IMG/VR virus record: IMGVR_UViG_3300047475_000019
Span: 1-47,497 of that record
DNA length: 47,497 bases
Direction: 5' to 3' (one strand)
Source: a virus
A program made the position numbers and the translations under genes. How positions within the stretch are numbered: the first letter of the stretch is position 1; each line of letters opens with the position of its first letter. Under the pieces are notes generated by a model that was not told the origin of the DNA, made no database searches, and saw only the letters and a list, made by a program, of their open reading frames with translations. Positions 16,273 to 24,287 of this stretch are shown piece by piece.

Positions 16273-17233
16273 TCTGTTTCATTACATACTTTTTTGAGTT
16301 ATGATAATGATACATTCTTATCCAATGACTCATCTCAAGTGTAAGTAATTCTTTTTTATTATCATAAGTATTTAGCACTTTCTTGTATTCACCTATTCTA
16401 TCAAATCTTTTTAGACTTGTCAATAGTTTAGATATATCTAATAGCCAAGATGAATAAACATCTGGTAAATAAATTGGGTCAATATAATAAATTATATTAT
16501 CTCTACAAAGTATATTGTCAATACTTGCATCTCCGTGACAAAAACTTTTGTGTATATTATAAAAAGAAGAATACTTACTCAACTCTGCACCATACTTACT
16601 ATCTAATCCTTTTGATTGTATTCTATCAACATAAGTAGAAAAATCTGGTATAGAATGATGATGATAATTAGAATTACTTTCTAATTGTTTTAAAACTATT
16701 TCAATATCAACATTTGAATTGTTGTCAATATATTCCATAGATATAGTTTGACCAACTATCTTATATATTTCTGGTATTTTAAGATTAGAACTTTTAGATA
16801 TATCAAACCACTTCATAGCTAATAAACTATTATCAGCTGTTTTGTGAACAGTATTTCCTTCTCTAAAAATATCTGCACCAGATAAACCACCTTTTAATTG
16901 TTCTATATCTAAAGAAAGAAATGCATCTGGTGTCAAAGATTTATCATCTACATAATATGTACCTAATGGTTTACCAAAAATTAATTTATCATAGGGAACA
17001 TTATATTTTTTACACCAATTTGTAATGATGTTTTCATATTTCTTTCTTGCATCTTCTGGAGTTTTTGCAGACAAACTTCCTCGTGCAGTATGAAGAAATA
17101 CTTCCCAACCATCATTATACATTGAGATAAGTTTTTGTATTAAAGGTAGGTTAGGTTTTGCATTATCCCAATCTCTATCTCTACAAAAACTTATTGTGTC
17201 ATCTATATCACAGACAATTCTTTTGTTATACAT
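16241..17233 (-). CDS. HAD phosphatase - small-molecule kinase fusion, 330 aa
   Basis: I chose the ATG at 17233 (MYNKRIVCDIDD). The N-terminal 115 residues are a HAD phosphatase of the capsule-biosynthesis type: CDIDDTISF is motif I, EVFLHTARG is motif II, and YYVDDKSL is motif IV. The C-terminal part is an aminoglycoside/choline-kinase-like fold with the catalytic HGDASIDNIL (about 232-241) and YYIDPIY as the metal-binding segment. Such a fusion could phosphorylate a small alcohol, amino-alcohol or sugar and trim a precursor. The next genes encode a cytidylyltransferase and a transferase-like protein, which suggests one pathway. The promoter is at 17268-17240; its TATAAT is 6 nt from the ATG and there is no Shine-Dalgarno, so the mRNA is probably leaderless. 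Confidence 0.68.
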   Translation of the reverse strand: MYNKRIVCDIDDTISFCRDRDWDNAKPNLPLIQKLISMYNDGWEVFLHTARGSLSAKTPEDARKKYENIITNWCKKYNVPYDKLIFGKPLGTYYVDDKSLTPDAFLSLDIEQLKGGLSGADIFREGNTVHKTADNSLLAMKWFDISKSSNLKIPEIYKIVGQTISMEYIDNNSNVDIEIVLKQLESNSNYHHHSIPDFSTYVDRIQSKGLDSKYGAELSKYSSFYNIHKSFCHGDASIDNILCRDNIIYYIDPIYLPDVYSSWLLDISKLLTSLKRFDRIGEYKKVLNTYDNKKELLTLEMSHWIRMYHYHNSKKYVMKQIENLFESITN

Positions 17234-17239
17234 TTTTAG

Positions 17240-17268
17240 ATTATAACACAAAAGGCAGTTGATGTCAA
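17240..17268 (-). promoter_or_regulatory. Consensus promoter with -35 inside a hairpin loop
   Basis: TTGACA (17268-17263), a 17-bp spacer and TATAAT (17245-17240) match all 12 positions. The -35 begins in the loop of the 12-bp hairpin at 17251-17281. Six nt (CTAAAA) separate TATAAT from the ATG at 17233. Confidence 0.75.
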
Positions 17269-17281
17269 GTCAACTGCCTTT
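17251..17281 (-). terminator. 12-bp hairpin after the ParB-like gene
   Basis: AAAGGCAGTTGA and TCAACTGCCTTT pair perfectly around a 7-nt loop, 16 bp after the ParB-like stop. A short T-run (CTTTTGTG) follows on the minus strand. It doubles as part of the next promoter. Confidence 0.65.
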
Positions 17282-17297
17282 ATTGTGTCAAGAAAGA

Positions 17298-18395
17298 CTA
17301 GTATAATACTAGTTTGTTCATTGGGTACTTCTTCTTCAAGCTTTCAACTTGAGGAATTGCACCATATAGTTTGAACCTAGAGGTATCAACTTCAGCACCT
17401 CTAAATCTCAACTCAGATAAAGTTGATTCAAACTTATCATAAGTTTGTTTAAACTTTAAAACATTATCTACCCAATCTTTCTCTGGGTCAGATGCCTTTA
17501 AAGTTCCCTTGTACATAATGAGTTTAAATTCCTTTATGCCAGGGTAATTCTTATCAAGAGTCACCATTTTGCCGTAAATCTTATCCAAGAACTCTGCAAC
17601 TGGAACATACATAACCTCTCGGTTATTAGTATATCCATTCTTTTCAAGCCACTTGGCAACGCCATTTCCCATCGGAAAAGATGATACCATCTTGACACCA
17701 GTAAGGTCAGTAATACCTTCCTCAACAATGTAGTTCCACTGAGCAGGTTTCAACTTCTTTCCTGCTATGATAAAGAGTTCTGCTTCAATAGCCTCTCTCA
17801 TTATCAGTACATTCTCAGCAGTTGGTTTCAATGACTTAATTGAACCTAATGATATAAGCGACCTAATCGCTTGTAATATATCGTGTTCAGAAGCAGCACC
17901 ATATGGCTTCTTGATTGTATTCATCATCAAAGCAAACCTTATCCTATCTGATGTAGTTGCAACATCAAACACATTTGCAATAATGTTTGTCATACCAAGA
18001 CTCTTCAGAACAGCAAGTCTAGTTCTACCTTCACCTACCTCATACTTACCATTTGGTAGTTTAAATACCATAATCGGTTTTTCAGATAGGTCAAAGCCTT
18101 CTAAAGTAATATCTGTCTTTATCGCTTCGTATTGTGGGTTTAGTCCAACTCTAACTCGTTGAGAATTAACTGTTTCAGAGTTGTGTTCATCTTCAATGTC
18201 ATTGATATCAATCAAATCATTGTGAAGGTATTTCACAAATGATTGTGACCCATATATCTTCGGTGAAGAATCTGGGTTGAACATTGAATTGAAGGTTTCT
18301 AAGTTTTCCTTAGAAAATGATGTAACATCTTTTGATGCAACATTGATACATACCTTTGTTTCTGGCGTATGCAAATCCAGTTTTATAACAGTCAT
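17298..18395 (-). CDS. ParB/sulfiredoxin-fold domain protein, 365 aa
   Basis: Residues about 105-140 contain the ParB-type core: KPIMVFKLPNGKYEVGEGRT and then RLAVLKSLGMTNIIANVF. The G-E-G-R-T-R signature corresponds to the GERRxRA box that binds nucleotide or phosphate. The remaining 220 residues are helical and unfamiliar. Phage ParB-like proteins often accompany DNA methylation or base-modification genes and can be nucleases, NTPases or transcription factors. This one sits between the TET-like gene and the cytidylyltransferase cassette. It is a monocistronic unit with its own promoter (18516-18489), a structured leader with an inverted repeat, AAAGGAG before the ATG, and a terminator. Exact role unknown. 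Confidence 0.65.
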   Translation of the reverse strand: MTVIKLDLHTPETKVCINVASKDVTSFSKENLETFNSMFNPDSSPKIYGSQSFVKYLHNDLIDINDIEDEHNSETVNSQRVRVGLNPQYEAIKTDITLEGFDLSEKPIMVFKLPNGKYEVGEGRTRLAVLKSLGMTNIIANVFDVATTSDRIRFALMMNTIKKPYGAASEHDILQAIRSLISLGSIKSLKPTAENVLIMREAIEAELFIIAGKKLKPAQWNYIVEEGITDLTGVKMVSSFPMGNGVAKWLEKNGYTNNREVMYVPVAEFLDKIYGKMVTLDKNYPGIKEFKLIMYKGTLKASDPEKDWVDNVLKFKQTYDKFESTLSELRFRGAEVDTSRFKLYGAIPQVESLKKKYPMNKLVLY

Positions 18396-18442
18396 AATGA
18401 CTCCTTTATATTAATGCAGCTCACTGTCTGCGTTTATATTAA

Positions 18443-18478
18443 GAAGAACTTTTTGGTTCTCAGACCTACGAGTTCTTC
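18443..18478 (-). repeat. Inverted repeat in the ParB-like gene leader
   Basis: GAAGAACT (18478-18471 on the minus strand) pairs with AGTTCTTC (18450-18443), 8 bp, with an inner GGT/ACC pairing. It lies in the leader between promoter and gene and could be an RNA structure or protein-binding site. Confidence 0.4.
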
Positions 18479-18488
18479 CCTCTATTAT

Positions 18489-18516
18489 ATATTACCACAA
18501 AATTATAATATGTCAA
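18489..18516 (-). promoter_or_regulatory. Sigma70-type promoter for the ParB-like gene
   Basis: TTGACA (18516-18511), 16 bp and TAATAT (18494-18489). It lies in a 159-bp gap and predicts a leader of nearly 90 nt. Confidence 0.55.
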
Positions 18517-18554
18517 TACCTTTATTAAAAAAAAGGTCTGCAAAATGTGTAGTA

Positions 18555-19535
18555 TTACATAAATTCTTTTAAGTTTCCACTTTCTTTGGCTGCATACTTA
18601 CCAATAAGTTTTTCTTGTTTACCATAAACACCTACTGTTGCAAGTCTTCTATCACAATATGCAACACAACTAAACCTTTGTCCAGAACCTCTTATCTCTG
18701 TAACTCCGTGTACTTCATTACTATCTGCAATGATTACTGAGTTATCTGGTGCATCAAGAGCAACTCCATATCTAGGAAACACTAAGTATGCACCCTCATA
18801 ATCACCCTCTCTAAAAACACACATTGATGTAAGTCCAGCATCTGTATCTCCACTATCAATATGTGCAGACATCTTTGTAGATTGATATGCAGAATATCTA
18901 TTTGCAGAAAGTGTTGTAAATATACCACCACCAACTCTATGTTCTGGTTTTATGTTATTATCTGCAAAACTCTTTTGAGATTTGTATATTTGTTCGTTTG
19001 CTTTCTTAAATGCAATCTCATTCCATTTAGATATCTCTTGAAGTCTTTCCCATCTCTCTTTATTATCTTTACACCAACCAGATGAATCTATTGCACCAGT
19101 AAATCTTCCTCTTTTATATCCTATCATTACTGAATGTATTTCATTACTATATGCAATCATACCCCATTTACCAGATTTGGTTTTTACATAATAAGAGTTT
19201 GGTGTTCTTAATTTATAATGTTCACCCTCTATCAAACCTTTTTTCTTCATTTCTTCTTTATCAATAGGCCCAGAACAATTTGCTCTCATTGTAGATGTAT
19301 CTTCTATTGTTGTGAGAACATCTCTAATATCATCATTAGGATATACATTGTTTACAACATATGCAAGGGGAACATCAGAACCATCTAATGACCTTACTGG
19401 TTTCATTATTCCTAAATCTTCTTTTTGTGTAACTTTGTAAACTTTATCATAAGATGAATCATCTAAGAATTTACCATTCCATTTTTCAAATGTTTCTTTC
19501 TTACCATAATCTTTTTCTAATACTATCTTTCTCAT
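18555..19535 (-). CDS. TET/JBP-like 2OG-Fe(II) dioxygenase, 326 aa
   Basis: The C-terminal core has H225-x-D227 (MSAHIDSGDT), the FREGDYEGAYLVFPRYGVAL strand pair, H276 (DSNEVHG) and R287 (GQRFSCVAY). This H-x-D...H...R layout with GAYLVFP and EVHGVTE is the phage TET/JBP pattern, whose characterised members oxidise 5-methylpyrimidines in DNA. The N-terminal 200 residues include RTPNSYYVKTKSG and a polar helical region, possibly DNA-contacting. Its ATG overlaps the stop of a C5-cytosine methyltransferase (ATGA), so the two are co-translated. The likely role is converting 5-methylcytosine made by its neighbour to 5-hydroxymethylcytosine. The reaction product is inference. Confidence 0.72.
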   Translation of the reverse strand: MRKIVLEKDYGKKETFEKWNGKFLDDSSYDKVYKVTQKEDLGIMKPVRSLDGSDVPLAYVVNNVYPNDDIRDVLTTIEDTSTMRANCSGPIDKEEMKKKGLIEGEHYKLRTPNSYYVKTKSGKWGMIAYSNEIHSVMIGYKRGRFTGAIDSSGWCKDNKERWERLQEISKWNEIAFKKANEQIYKSQKSFADNNIKPEHRVGGGIFTTLSANRYSAYQSTKMSAHIDSGDTDAGLTSMCVFREGDYEGAYLVFPRYGVALDAPDNSVIIADSNEVHGVTEIRGSGQRFSCVAYCDRRLATVGVYGKQEKLIGKYAAKESGNLKEFM

Positions 19536-20731
19536 TTTGTTTCCTTATATGGTTTTAGGATATTATCATAAATGTTTTTAGATAAGTAATGCATTTGTAG
19601 TGGTGCAACCATCAACCCTATCCTCGCAAGGTTGTCATCTAATTTACCAACAAGTTTATAATCTTCTGGTAATGTCATTATTCTTGCAGCCTCAATAGTA
19701 GTAAAAACTCTATCTTCTTCTGGGTGTAAATGAACTGCAAGAGATTGTCTTAATCCTTGTTCTGATAGAGTATGACTTGGTTGATTCCAAGGCACTCTTC
19801 TTGATTGATAAAAACTATGTTTCTTATCTGGAATACTTTTGCCCCATTTCTTTCTATGTGCAATTAGTTTATCATACCAAGGCCCAACAACATCATCACC
19901 AACAGACATAACTTTGTCTGGATTCTTTTGTAATCTTTTTAACCACTTATATTTAGCACTTTTCTTCATAGACTCTTTTAATTCAAATGCTTCAGATATA
20001 TTTTTATTTGTCTTTTGTATATCATATATTGCATCTTTAATATTATATCTTTCTTCTTTTGGGTCTGGAAATATAGAACTATCTAAACACATAAAAGGTA
20101 AACCTATATCATCTAATACATCTTCTCTAACTGATACTATAAAAACTCTTTCTCTCTTTTGTGGTACTCCGTGTTCGTGTCCTTTTAAAACTCTCCATAC
20201 TGTATGATATCCGTGTGATTCAAAATCTTTAATCATTCTATTTAAATGATCTCTTGCATAATCCATTGTTAAACCTTTAACATTTTCACAAACAACAACT
20301 CTAGGTTTTAAATCACCAACAATTCTAATCTGTTCCCAAGTTAAATCTTCAATGTTTTTTTGTTTCATTCCATATGCAGTTTTTTCTTTATTCCAACCTT
20401 TTTGTTTTGTACCAGACATACTAAATGGTGGACAAGGTGGTGAACCATCTAATATATCTAACTCACCAGGCTTTAATCCAGTCATTTCCATAATCTTTTG
20501 ACCAGTGACATTTTTAATATCACCACAGATATGTTGTGTGTTTGGAAAGTTTGCAAGGTAATCATTTACTGCAACTTGTTGAAACTCATTTACAAATAAA
20601 CATTCACCACCAGATAATTTATATCCACAAGAAGAACCACCTCCACCAGCAAAGAAGCTGATAAAATTAAATAGTTTTCTATTTGCAGACTTTTCTAAAT
20701 CGTCTAATGTATATCTAAAATAATTACCCAA
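19532..20731 (-). CDS. DNA cytosine-C5 methyltransferase, 399 aa
   Basis: All key C5-MTase motifs are present: FISFFAGGGGSSCGY (motif I, AdoMet), DGSPPCPPFSMSGT (motif IV, catalytic Cys in PPC), CENVKGL (motif VI, ENV), GVPQKRERVFIV (motif VIII, QxRxR), and GLMVAPLQMHYL as a motif X variant of GNAVP. The start is TTG with AGGA 6 nt upstream, overlapping the DNA polymerase gene by 8 bp; the end overlaps the TET-like gene by 4 bp. It is therefore made from the polymerase transcript. No endonuclease partner is seen, so protection or a substrate for oxidation, not restriction, is the likely role. Target specificity is not readable. Confidence 0.9.
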   Translation of the reverse strand: MGNYFRYTLDDLEKSANRKLFNFISFFAGGGGSSCGYKLSGGECLFVNEFQQVAVNDYLANFPNTQHICGDIKNVTGQKIMEMTGLKPGELDILDGSPPCPPFSMSGTKQKGWNKEKTAYGMKQKNIEDLTWEQIRIVGDLKPRVVVCENVKGLTMDYARDHLNRMIKDFESHGYHTVWRVLKGHEHGVPQKRERVFIVSVREDVLDDIGLPFMCLDSSIFPDPKEERYNIKDAIYDIQKTNKNISEAFELKESMKKSAKYKWLKRLQKNPDKVMSVGDDVVGPWYDKLIAHRKKWGKSIPDKKHSFYQSRRVPWNQPSHTLSEQGLRQSLAVHLHPEEDRVFTTIEAARIMTLPEDYKLVGKLDDNLARIGLMVAPLQMHYLSKNIYDNILKPYKETK

Positions 20732-23213
20732 AGAAATCCTCTAAGTTACCTTGTGTTCCATAAGTTCTATCTATATTCCATTTTATACTATTTAAAATTA
20801 ATGTCAAGGGGTCAATGAAAACTTTTTCAAACTGTATATCATAATCAACAAAACTGTGTATATCAAATTCTTTAGGAAGTTTAGTAATGTATGTGATTAC
20901 ATTTGAAGTAAATGGATTAGGTTGTTTTAAATAAACAAACTTAATCTTATCACCCTCTTGTATCAAAGGGTATTTGTTTATAAGTTTATTTTGTTTTATC
21001 TTATGATTGTATATCAATGCACCTTTGATATGCATAGGTGTTGACTTTTTAAATGTTGTTCCACTATCAAAGTATTTTGATAAACCATTTACTGAACGAG
21101 GAAACGAAATCAATTCTGGTTTTACTTTAAGAAACTCTTCTCTAAAATTAATTACAAACTTGTTTAATTCTTTTTCATCACTTGTCATTATAAGTTCAAG
21201 TGCATCTTTAATCTTTTGTCTACACATTGCAGGCGTTGATGACTTGACAGCTTCAATACCCATCATCTTCAACTTTGCTTCTTTGTATGATACACCTTCA
21301 CTATCCCAAACATTTAGAATATATCTTTTCTTTGCAACCCAAATACCTTTGTCTGCAATCACTTCTCGTTTCATAAACATCTTATTTGCATATGCATTTG
21401 TGTATTGTTTAAGTTCGTCATACGATTTTGTAATGTATGGTTCAATAGATTCTGATGCAACCTTGTCTAGAAAGTTTATTGTTTTAGATAATGCATTATC
21501 ACTTTTAATTGTTTCAGTAACAAGTTTATCCATAGTCAAATAAACAGAATCAGTATCAGATGCAATCACATAATCATCATCTGTTTTTAAAACATTGTTT
21601 AGATATTTGTTAAGTTTCTTTTCAATCCAACGAATAGATAATTGACCACTCTTTGTAATACCCTCTGCAATCGCTTTATCGTAATAACGAAAATATTGAT
21701 TACCTATTGCACCATAAGCAGAGTTCAAAGAAATCTTACGAGCCATCTGAATATTGTTATAACGACTTATCAGTTTTTTATACTTGTTGTCTTTTGTGTT
21801 TTCAAATTCTTGTTGTGCAGATAACATTTTCTTTTTGTAAGTCACTCGTTCATTGTATAACTCTTCCATCATAGTTGGTAAGAAACCTTTTTTATCTGTT
21901 CTAAACAATGCACCATTTGGTGTCATAGTAGTTCTGTCTGGTATGTCTAGTTTAATACCTTTTAACATACCATCAACTGTAATGTCTTGATGTTTACTTT
22001 TCAATAATGTTTCTGGTGAGAGATTATACTGCATAATTAAATGTGGATATAGTGAATTCAAATCAAATGATACAACCCACTTATGTAAACCAGTAATCGG
22101 TTCTTTTACATATGCACCTTCATATTGTTCGTTTTTGTTATAAGACTTTTTCTGTGGTATAACAATCTTTCTTTTTCTCAAGAAGTTATAGATTAAAATA
22201 TCCCAATATTTAACTTGACCAAACACATCTGAATAATTTACTTTACCCTCATAGGCCATAGTAAGTGCAAGGTCAATCAAACCCATCTTGTCTTCTAGTT
22301 TGTCAACTATTTCCACATCTTGAATATTATAATCAATGAAAGATTGAAAGTCTTTTTCATACCACTCTCTAAATGTTTCGTATGGATTTTCATCTTTCTT
22401 TTCACCAAGCTCTACACTTGCAATATAATCTAACTTGTATGATTCTTGTCTGGTGTAAGTAAACTTTTGATAGAGTTGTAAATAATCATATTGAGATACA
22501 CCCATAATGTCATACATCAAATGATTTCTACCCATACTATATATTTTTCTTGCACTAACATTTTTCCAAGGCGATAGTTCTCGCATTTTATCTTCACCAC
22601 AAACTTGTTTGATTCTATTTGCAAGATAAGGAATATCAAAGAAGTCTGTATTCCAACCAGTAATAACATCTGGATAGTTCTTTGTCCAGAAAGACATAAA
22701 CTCCATAATCAAATCGTGTTCGTTAGGACAACGAATATAAGTAACATTTTCTCTTGTATTCTCGTAAGGTTGAATACCCCATACTATAATTTTTTTAGAT
22801 TGTTGGTCTTTAACTGTAATAGAAAGTAAAGGTTCTATTGCAGATTCTGGATTAGGAAAACCATTCTCGCATTGAACCTCAATATCAATCGTCATAATTA
22901 ATAGTTTATCAATGTTCCAGTTTACCTTCTGTGGAAATGTATCTGAAATATATGTGTATGCAAATCTGTTTAGTCCGTAAACAAGATGAGGCTGACTTTC
23001 GTATTTGAGAAGAAAGTCCTTTGCATCTTTTATACAATCAAATTGATATGGTGTTACTGATTTACCATCAAGAGTTTTCCAATCCGTTTGTTTCATTACT
23101 GGAACAAACAGAGTTGGTTTGTATTTTAATCTAAAACTTACTCTTTGATTTTTATCAACACCACGAACTAAAAGAAAATTACCCCATTGCACTACATTAG
23201 TATAAAAATCCAT
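20724..23213 (-). CDS. 43: DNA polymerase gp43 (family B)
   Basis: This 829-residue replicative polymerase has proofreading. The exonuclease site starts with MTIDIEVQCENG (Exo I), with VITGWNTDFFDIPYL as Exo II and YNIQDVEIVDKL as Exo III. Polymerase motifs are DLNSLYPHLIMQYN (A), KISLNSAYGAIGNQ (B) and ASDTDSVYL (C). The C-terminus ends in LEDFFG, a likely sliding-clamp-binding tail. It heads an operon with a cytosine methyltransferase and a TET-like dioxygenase. The promoter's TATAGT is only 6 nt from the ATG and there is no Shine-Dalgarno, so the message is probably leaderless. RegA is encoded just upstream and may control early messages. Confidence 0.96.
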   Translation of the reverse strand: MDFYTNVVQWGNFLLVRGVDKNQRVSFRLKYKPTLFVPVMKQTDWKTLDGKSVTPYQFDCIKDAKDFLLKYESQPHLVYGLNRFAYTYISDTFPQKVNWNIDKLLIMTIDIEVQCENGFPNPESAIEPLLSITVKDQQSKKIIVWGIQPYENTRENVTYIRCPNEHDLIMEFMSFWTKNYPDVITGWNTDFFDIPYLANRIKQVCGEDKMRELSPWKNVSARKIYSMGRNHLMYDIMGVSQYDYLQLYQKFTYTRQESYKLDYIASVELGEKKDENPYETFREWYEKDFQSFIDYNIQDVEIVDKLEDKMGLIDLALTMAYEGKVNYSDVFGQVKYWDILIYNFLRKRKIVIPQKKSYNKNEQYEGAYVKEPITGLHKWVVSFDLNSLYPHLIMQYNLSPETLLKSKHQDITVDGMLKGIKLDIPDRTTMTPNGALFRTDKKGFLPTMMEELYNERVTYKKKMLSAQQEFENTKDNKYKKLISRYNNIQMARKISLNSAYGAIGNQYFRYYDKAIAEGITKSGQLSIRWIEKKLNKYLNNVLKTDDDYVIASDTDSVYLTMDKLVTETIKSDNALSKTINFLDKVASESIEPYITKSYDELKQYTNAYANKMFMKREVIADKGIWVAKKRYILNVWDSEGVSYKEAKLKMMGIEAVKSSTPAMCRQKIKDALELIMTSDEKELNKFVINFREEFLKVKPELISFPRSVNGLSKYFDSGTTFKKSTPMHIKGALIYNHKIKQNKLINKYPLIQEGDKIKFVYLKQPNPFTSNVITYITKLPKEFDIHSFVDYDIQFEKVFIDPLTLILNSIKWNIDRTYGTQGNLEDFFG

Positions 23214-23219
23214 AATATA

Positions 23220-23247
23220 ACTATATCACCTTTTTAAAAATAGTCAA
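23220..23247 (-). promoter_or_regulatory. Promoter for the polymerase-modification operon
   Basis: TTGACT (23247-23242, preceded by GGG), 16 bp and TATAGT (23225-23220). TATATT then leads straight to the ATG at 23213, predicting a leaderless mRNA. Confidence 0.65.
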
Positions 23248-23483
23248 CCCTCAATTAAATCTTTTTCCTCTGGAAAGTATTTGTTCATTGCCTCAATTAA
23301 ATCTTCATATTTAGCGACCTCGTGCAGTTCTTTTTCTATTTCACTTACGATATCACCGTGTTCACCAATGCCTCTTGGATTGTCAAGTAACACCTCAACA
23401 TTTGCAAGGTGTTTCTTAATATGTCCTTCAGAGTGAAGTAAAAATGCAGATTTTAATTTTTGTTTAATTGCTTTTTGGCTCAT
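23244..23483 (-). CDS. Conserved hypothetical, 79 aa
   Basis: This small, mainly helical, acidic protein contains FLLHSEGHIKKHLANVEVLL and IVSEIEKELHEVAKYEDLIE. It overlaps the RegA end by 20 bp and ends at the polymerase promoter. A small gene in this spot is common in marine T4-like phages, from memory. No function is recognised. Confidence 0.6.
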   Translation of the reverse strand: MSQKAIKQKLKSAFLLHSEGHIKKHLANVEVLLDNPRGIGEHGDIVSEIEKELHEVAKYEDLIEAMNKYFPEEKDLIEG

Positions 23484-23889
23484 CAGTTTCCTCTTTCTTT
23501 TTTCCTATATTATATTTTGGTTCTAAAATCCAATCACCTTTTTCTTTAAAAGAGATAACTTTTATTTGTGATAGTGGAGCTTTGGTTTCTGGTTCGTTCT
23601 CAAAACTAACTAGTCCCCAATCTTTTAAAAGACAAGCTATAGAATTTCTTCTTCCTATATCGTTATCTGATATGTTGTGCTCTTTACCATCAAGTGCAAA
23701 TAGTTCTTTGAAGTGAACTATGTAATATTTGCCTTGTTTGTGTAGTATGTGACAAGATTGAAAAAGTTTCTTTTCTTTTCTAGATGATACTCCGATTCTG
23801 GAAAGTGTTTCCCTAACCTTTAAAAAATCATCTGGTTCTTTCAAAGAAACTTCTAACATCTTATCTGTGTTCCATAAAGTTTCGTTCAT
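23464..23889 (-). CDS. regA: RegA translational repressor
   Basis: This 141-residue protein has the RegA layout between gp62 and gp43, as in T4. It begins MNETLWNTDKMLEVSLKEPDDFLKV and contains CHILHKQGKYYIVHFKELFALDG, the helix-strand segment typical of RegA, followed by IGRRNSIACLLKDWGLV. T4 RegA binds translation start regions of early mRNAs, including those of the clamp, clamp loader and itself, and blocks ribosome access. The C-terminal tail is lysine/glutamate-rich and longer than in T4. It overlaps gp62 by 4 bp. Confidence 0.85.
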   Translation of the reverse strand: MNETLWNTDKMLEVSLKEPDDFLKVRETLSRIGVSSRKEKKLFQSCHILHKQGKYYIVHFKELFALDGKEHNISDNDIGRRNSIACLLKDWGLVSFENEPETKAPLSQIKVISFKEKGDWILEPKYNIGKKKEETDEPKSN

Positions 23890-24287
23890 TTTTTCATTCC
23901 ACCTTTATTCAGTTTACTTTTGATAAACTCTATTTGTTTATCGTTAAGTATGTCAAGAATTGATTTAGCTTTAGAGTTATTGTATCCATAATATTCTTTT
24001 ACATACTCAAGATTTCTAGATTTGCTTTCCTTTATCCAAGGGGCATATCTTTTTCTTGTTCTTATAGTATTTAGTAAAAAGTCATATTGCAACTTCTTGT
24101 CTTTGTCTAAAACTGAACCATAACGATTCATTTCATTCACTAATAATATACAATCATTATGTGGTGCAAGACATTTATTTACAATAAAAGGACTATACTT
24201 TTTTTCGTACATATCGTCCTCACCGTCCATAAGATTATTCTTATTAAAGTTTATAGAATTAAGATACTCTTTTAATTCATATGCCAT
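23886..24287 (-). CDS. 62: Clamp loader small subunit gp62
   Basis: This 133-residue protein fits marine gp62 proteins, which are shorter than the T4 one. It contains YSPFIVNKCLAPHNDCILLV, NEMNRYG, QYDFLLNTIRTRKRYAPWIK and an NDKQIEFIKSKL tail, the usual gp62 series. It combines with gp44 to load the gp45 clamp. Its start overlaps the stop of the oxygenase gene by one base and its end overlaps RegA by 4 bp. An oxygenase gene separates it from gp44, unlike in T4. Confidence 0.82.
   Translation of the reverse strand: MAYELKEYLNSINFNKNNLMDGEDDMYEKKYSPFIVNKCLAPHNDCILLVNEMNRYGSVLDKDKKLQYDFLLNTIRTRKRYAPWIKESKSRNLEYVKEYYGYNNSKAKSILDILNDKQIEFIKSKLNKGGMKK

Noticed and set aside
19839-21543. Long plus-strand frames opposite the methyltransferase and DNA polymerase
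   Set aside because: They lie fully inside genes with clear motifs, and their translations look like reverse-strand artefacts rich in Phe, Ser and Leu.
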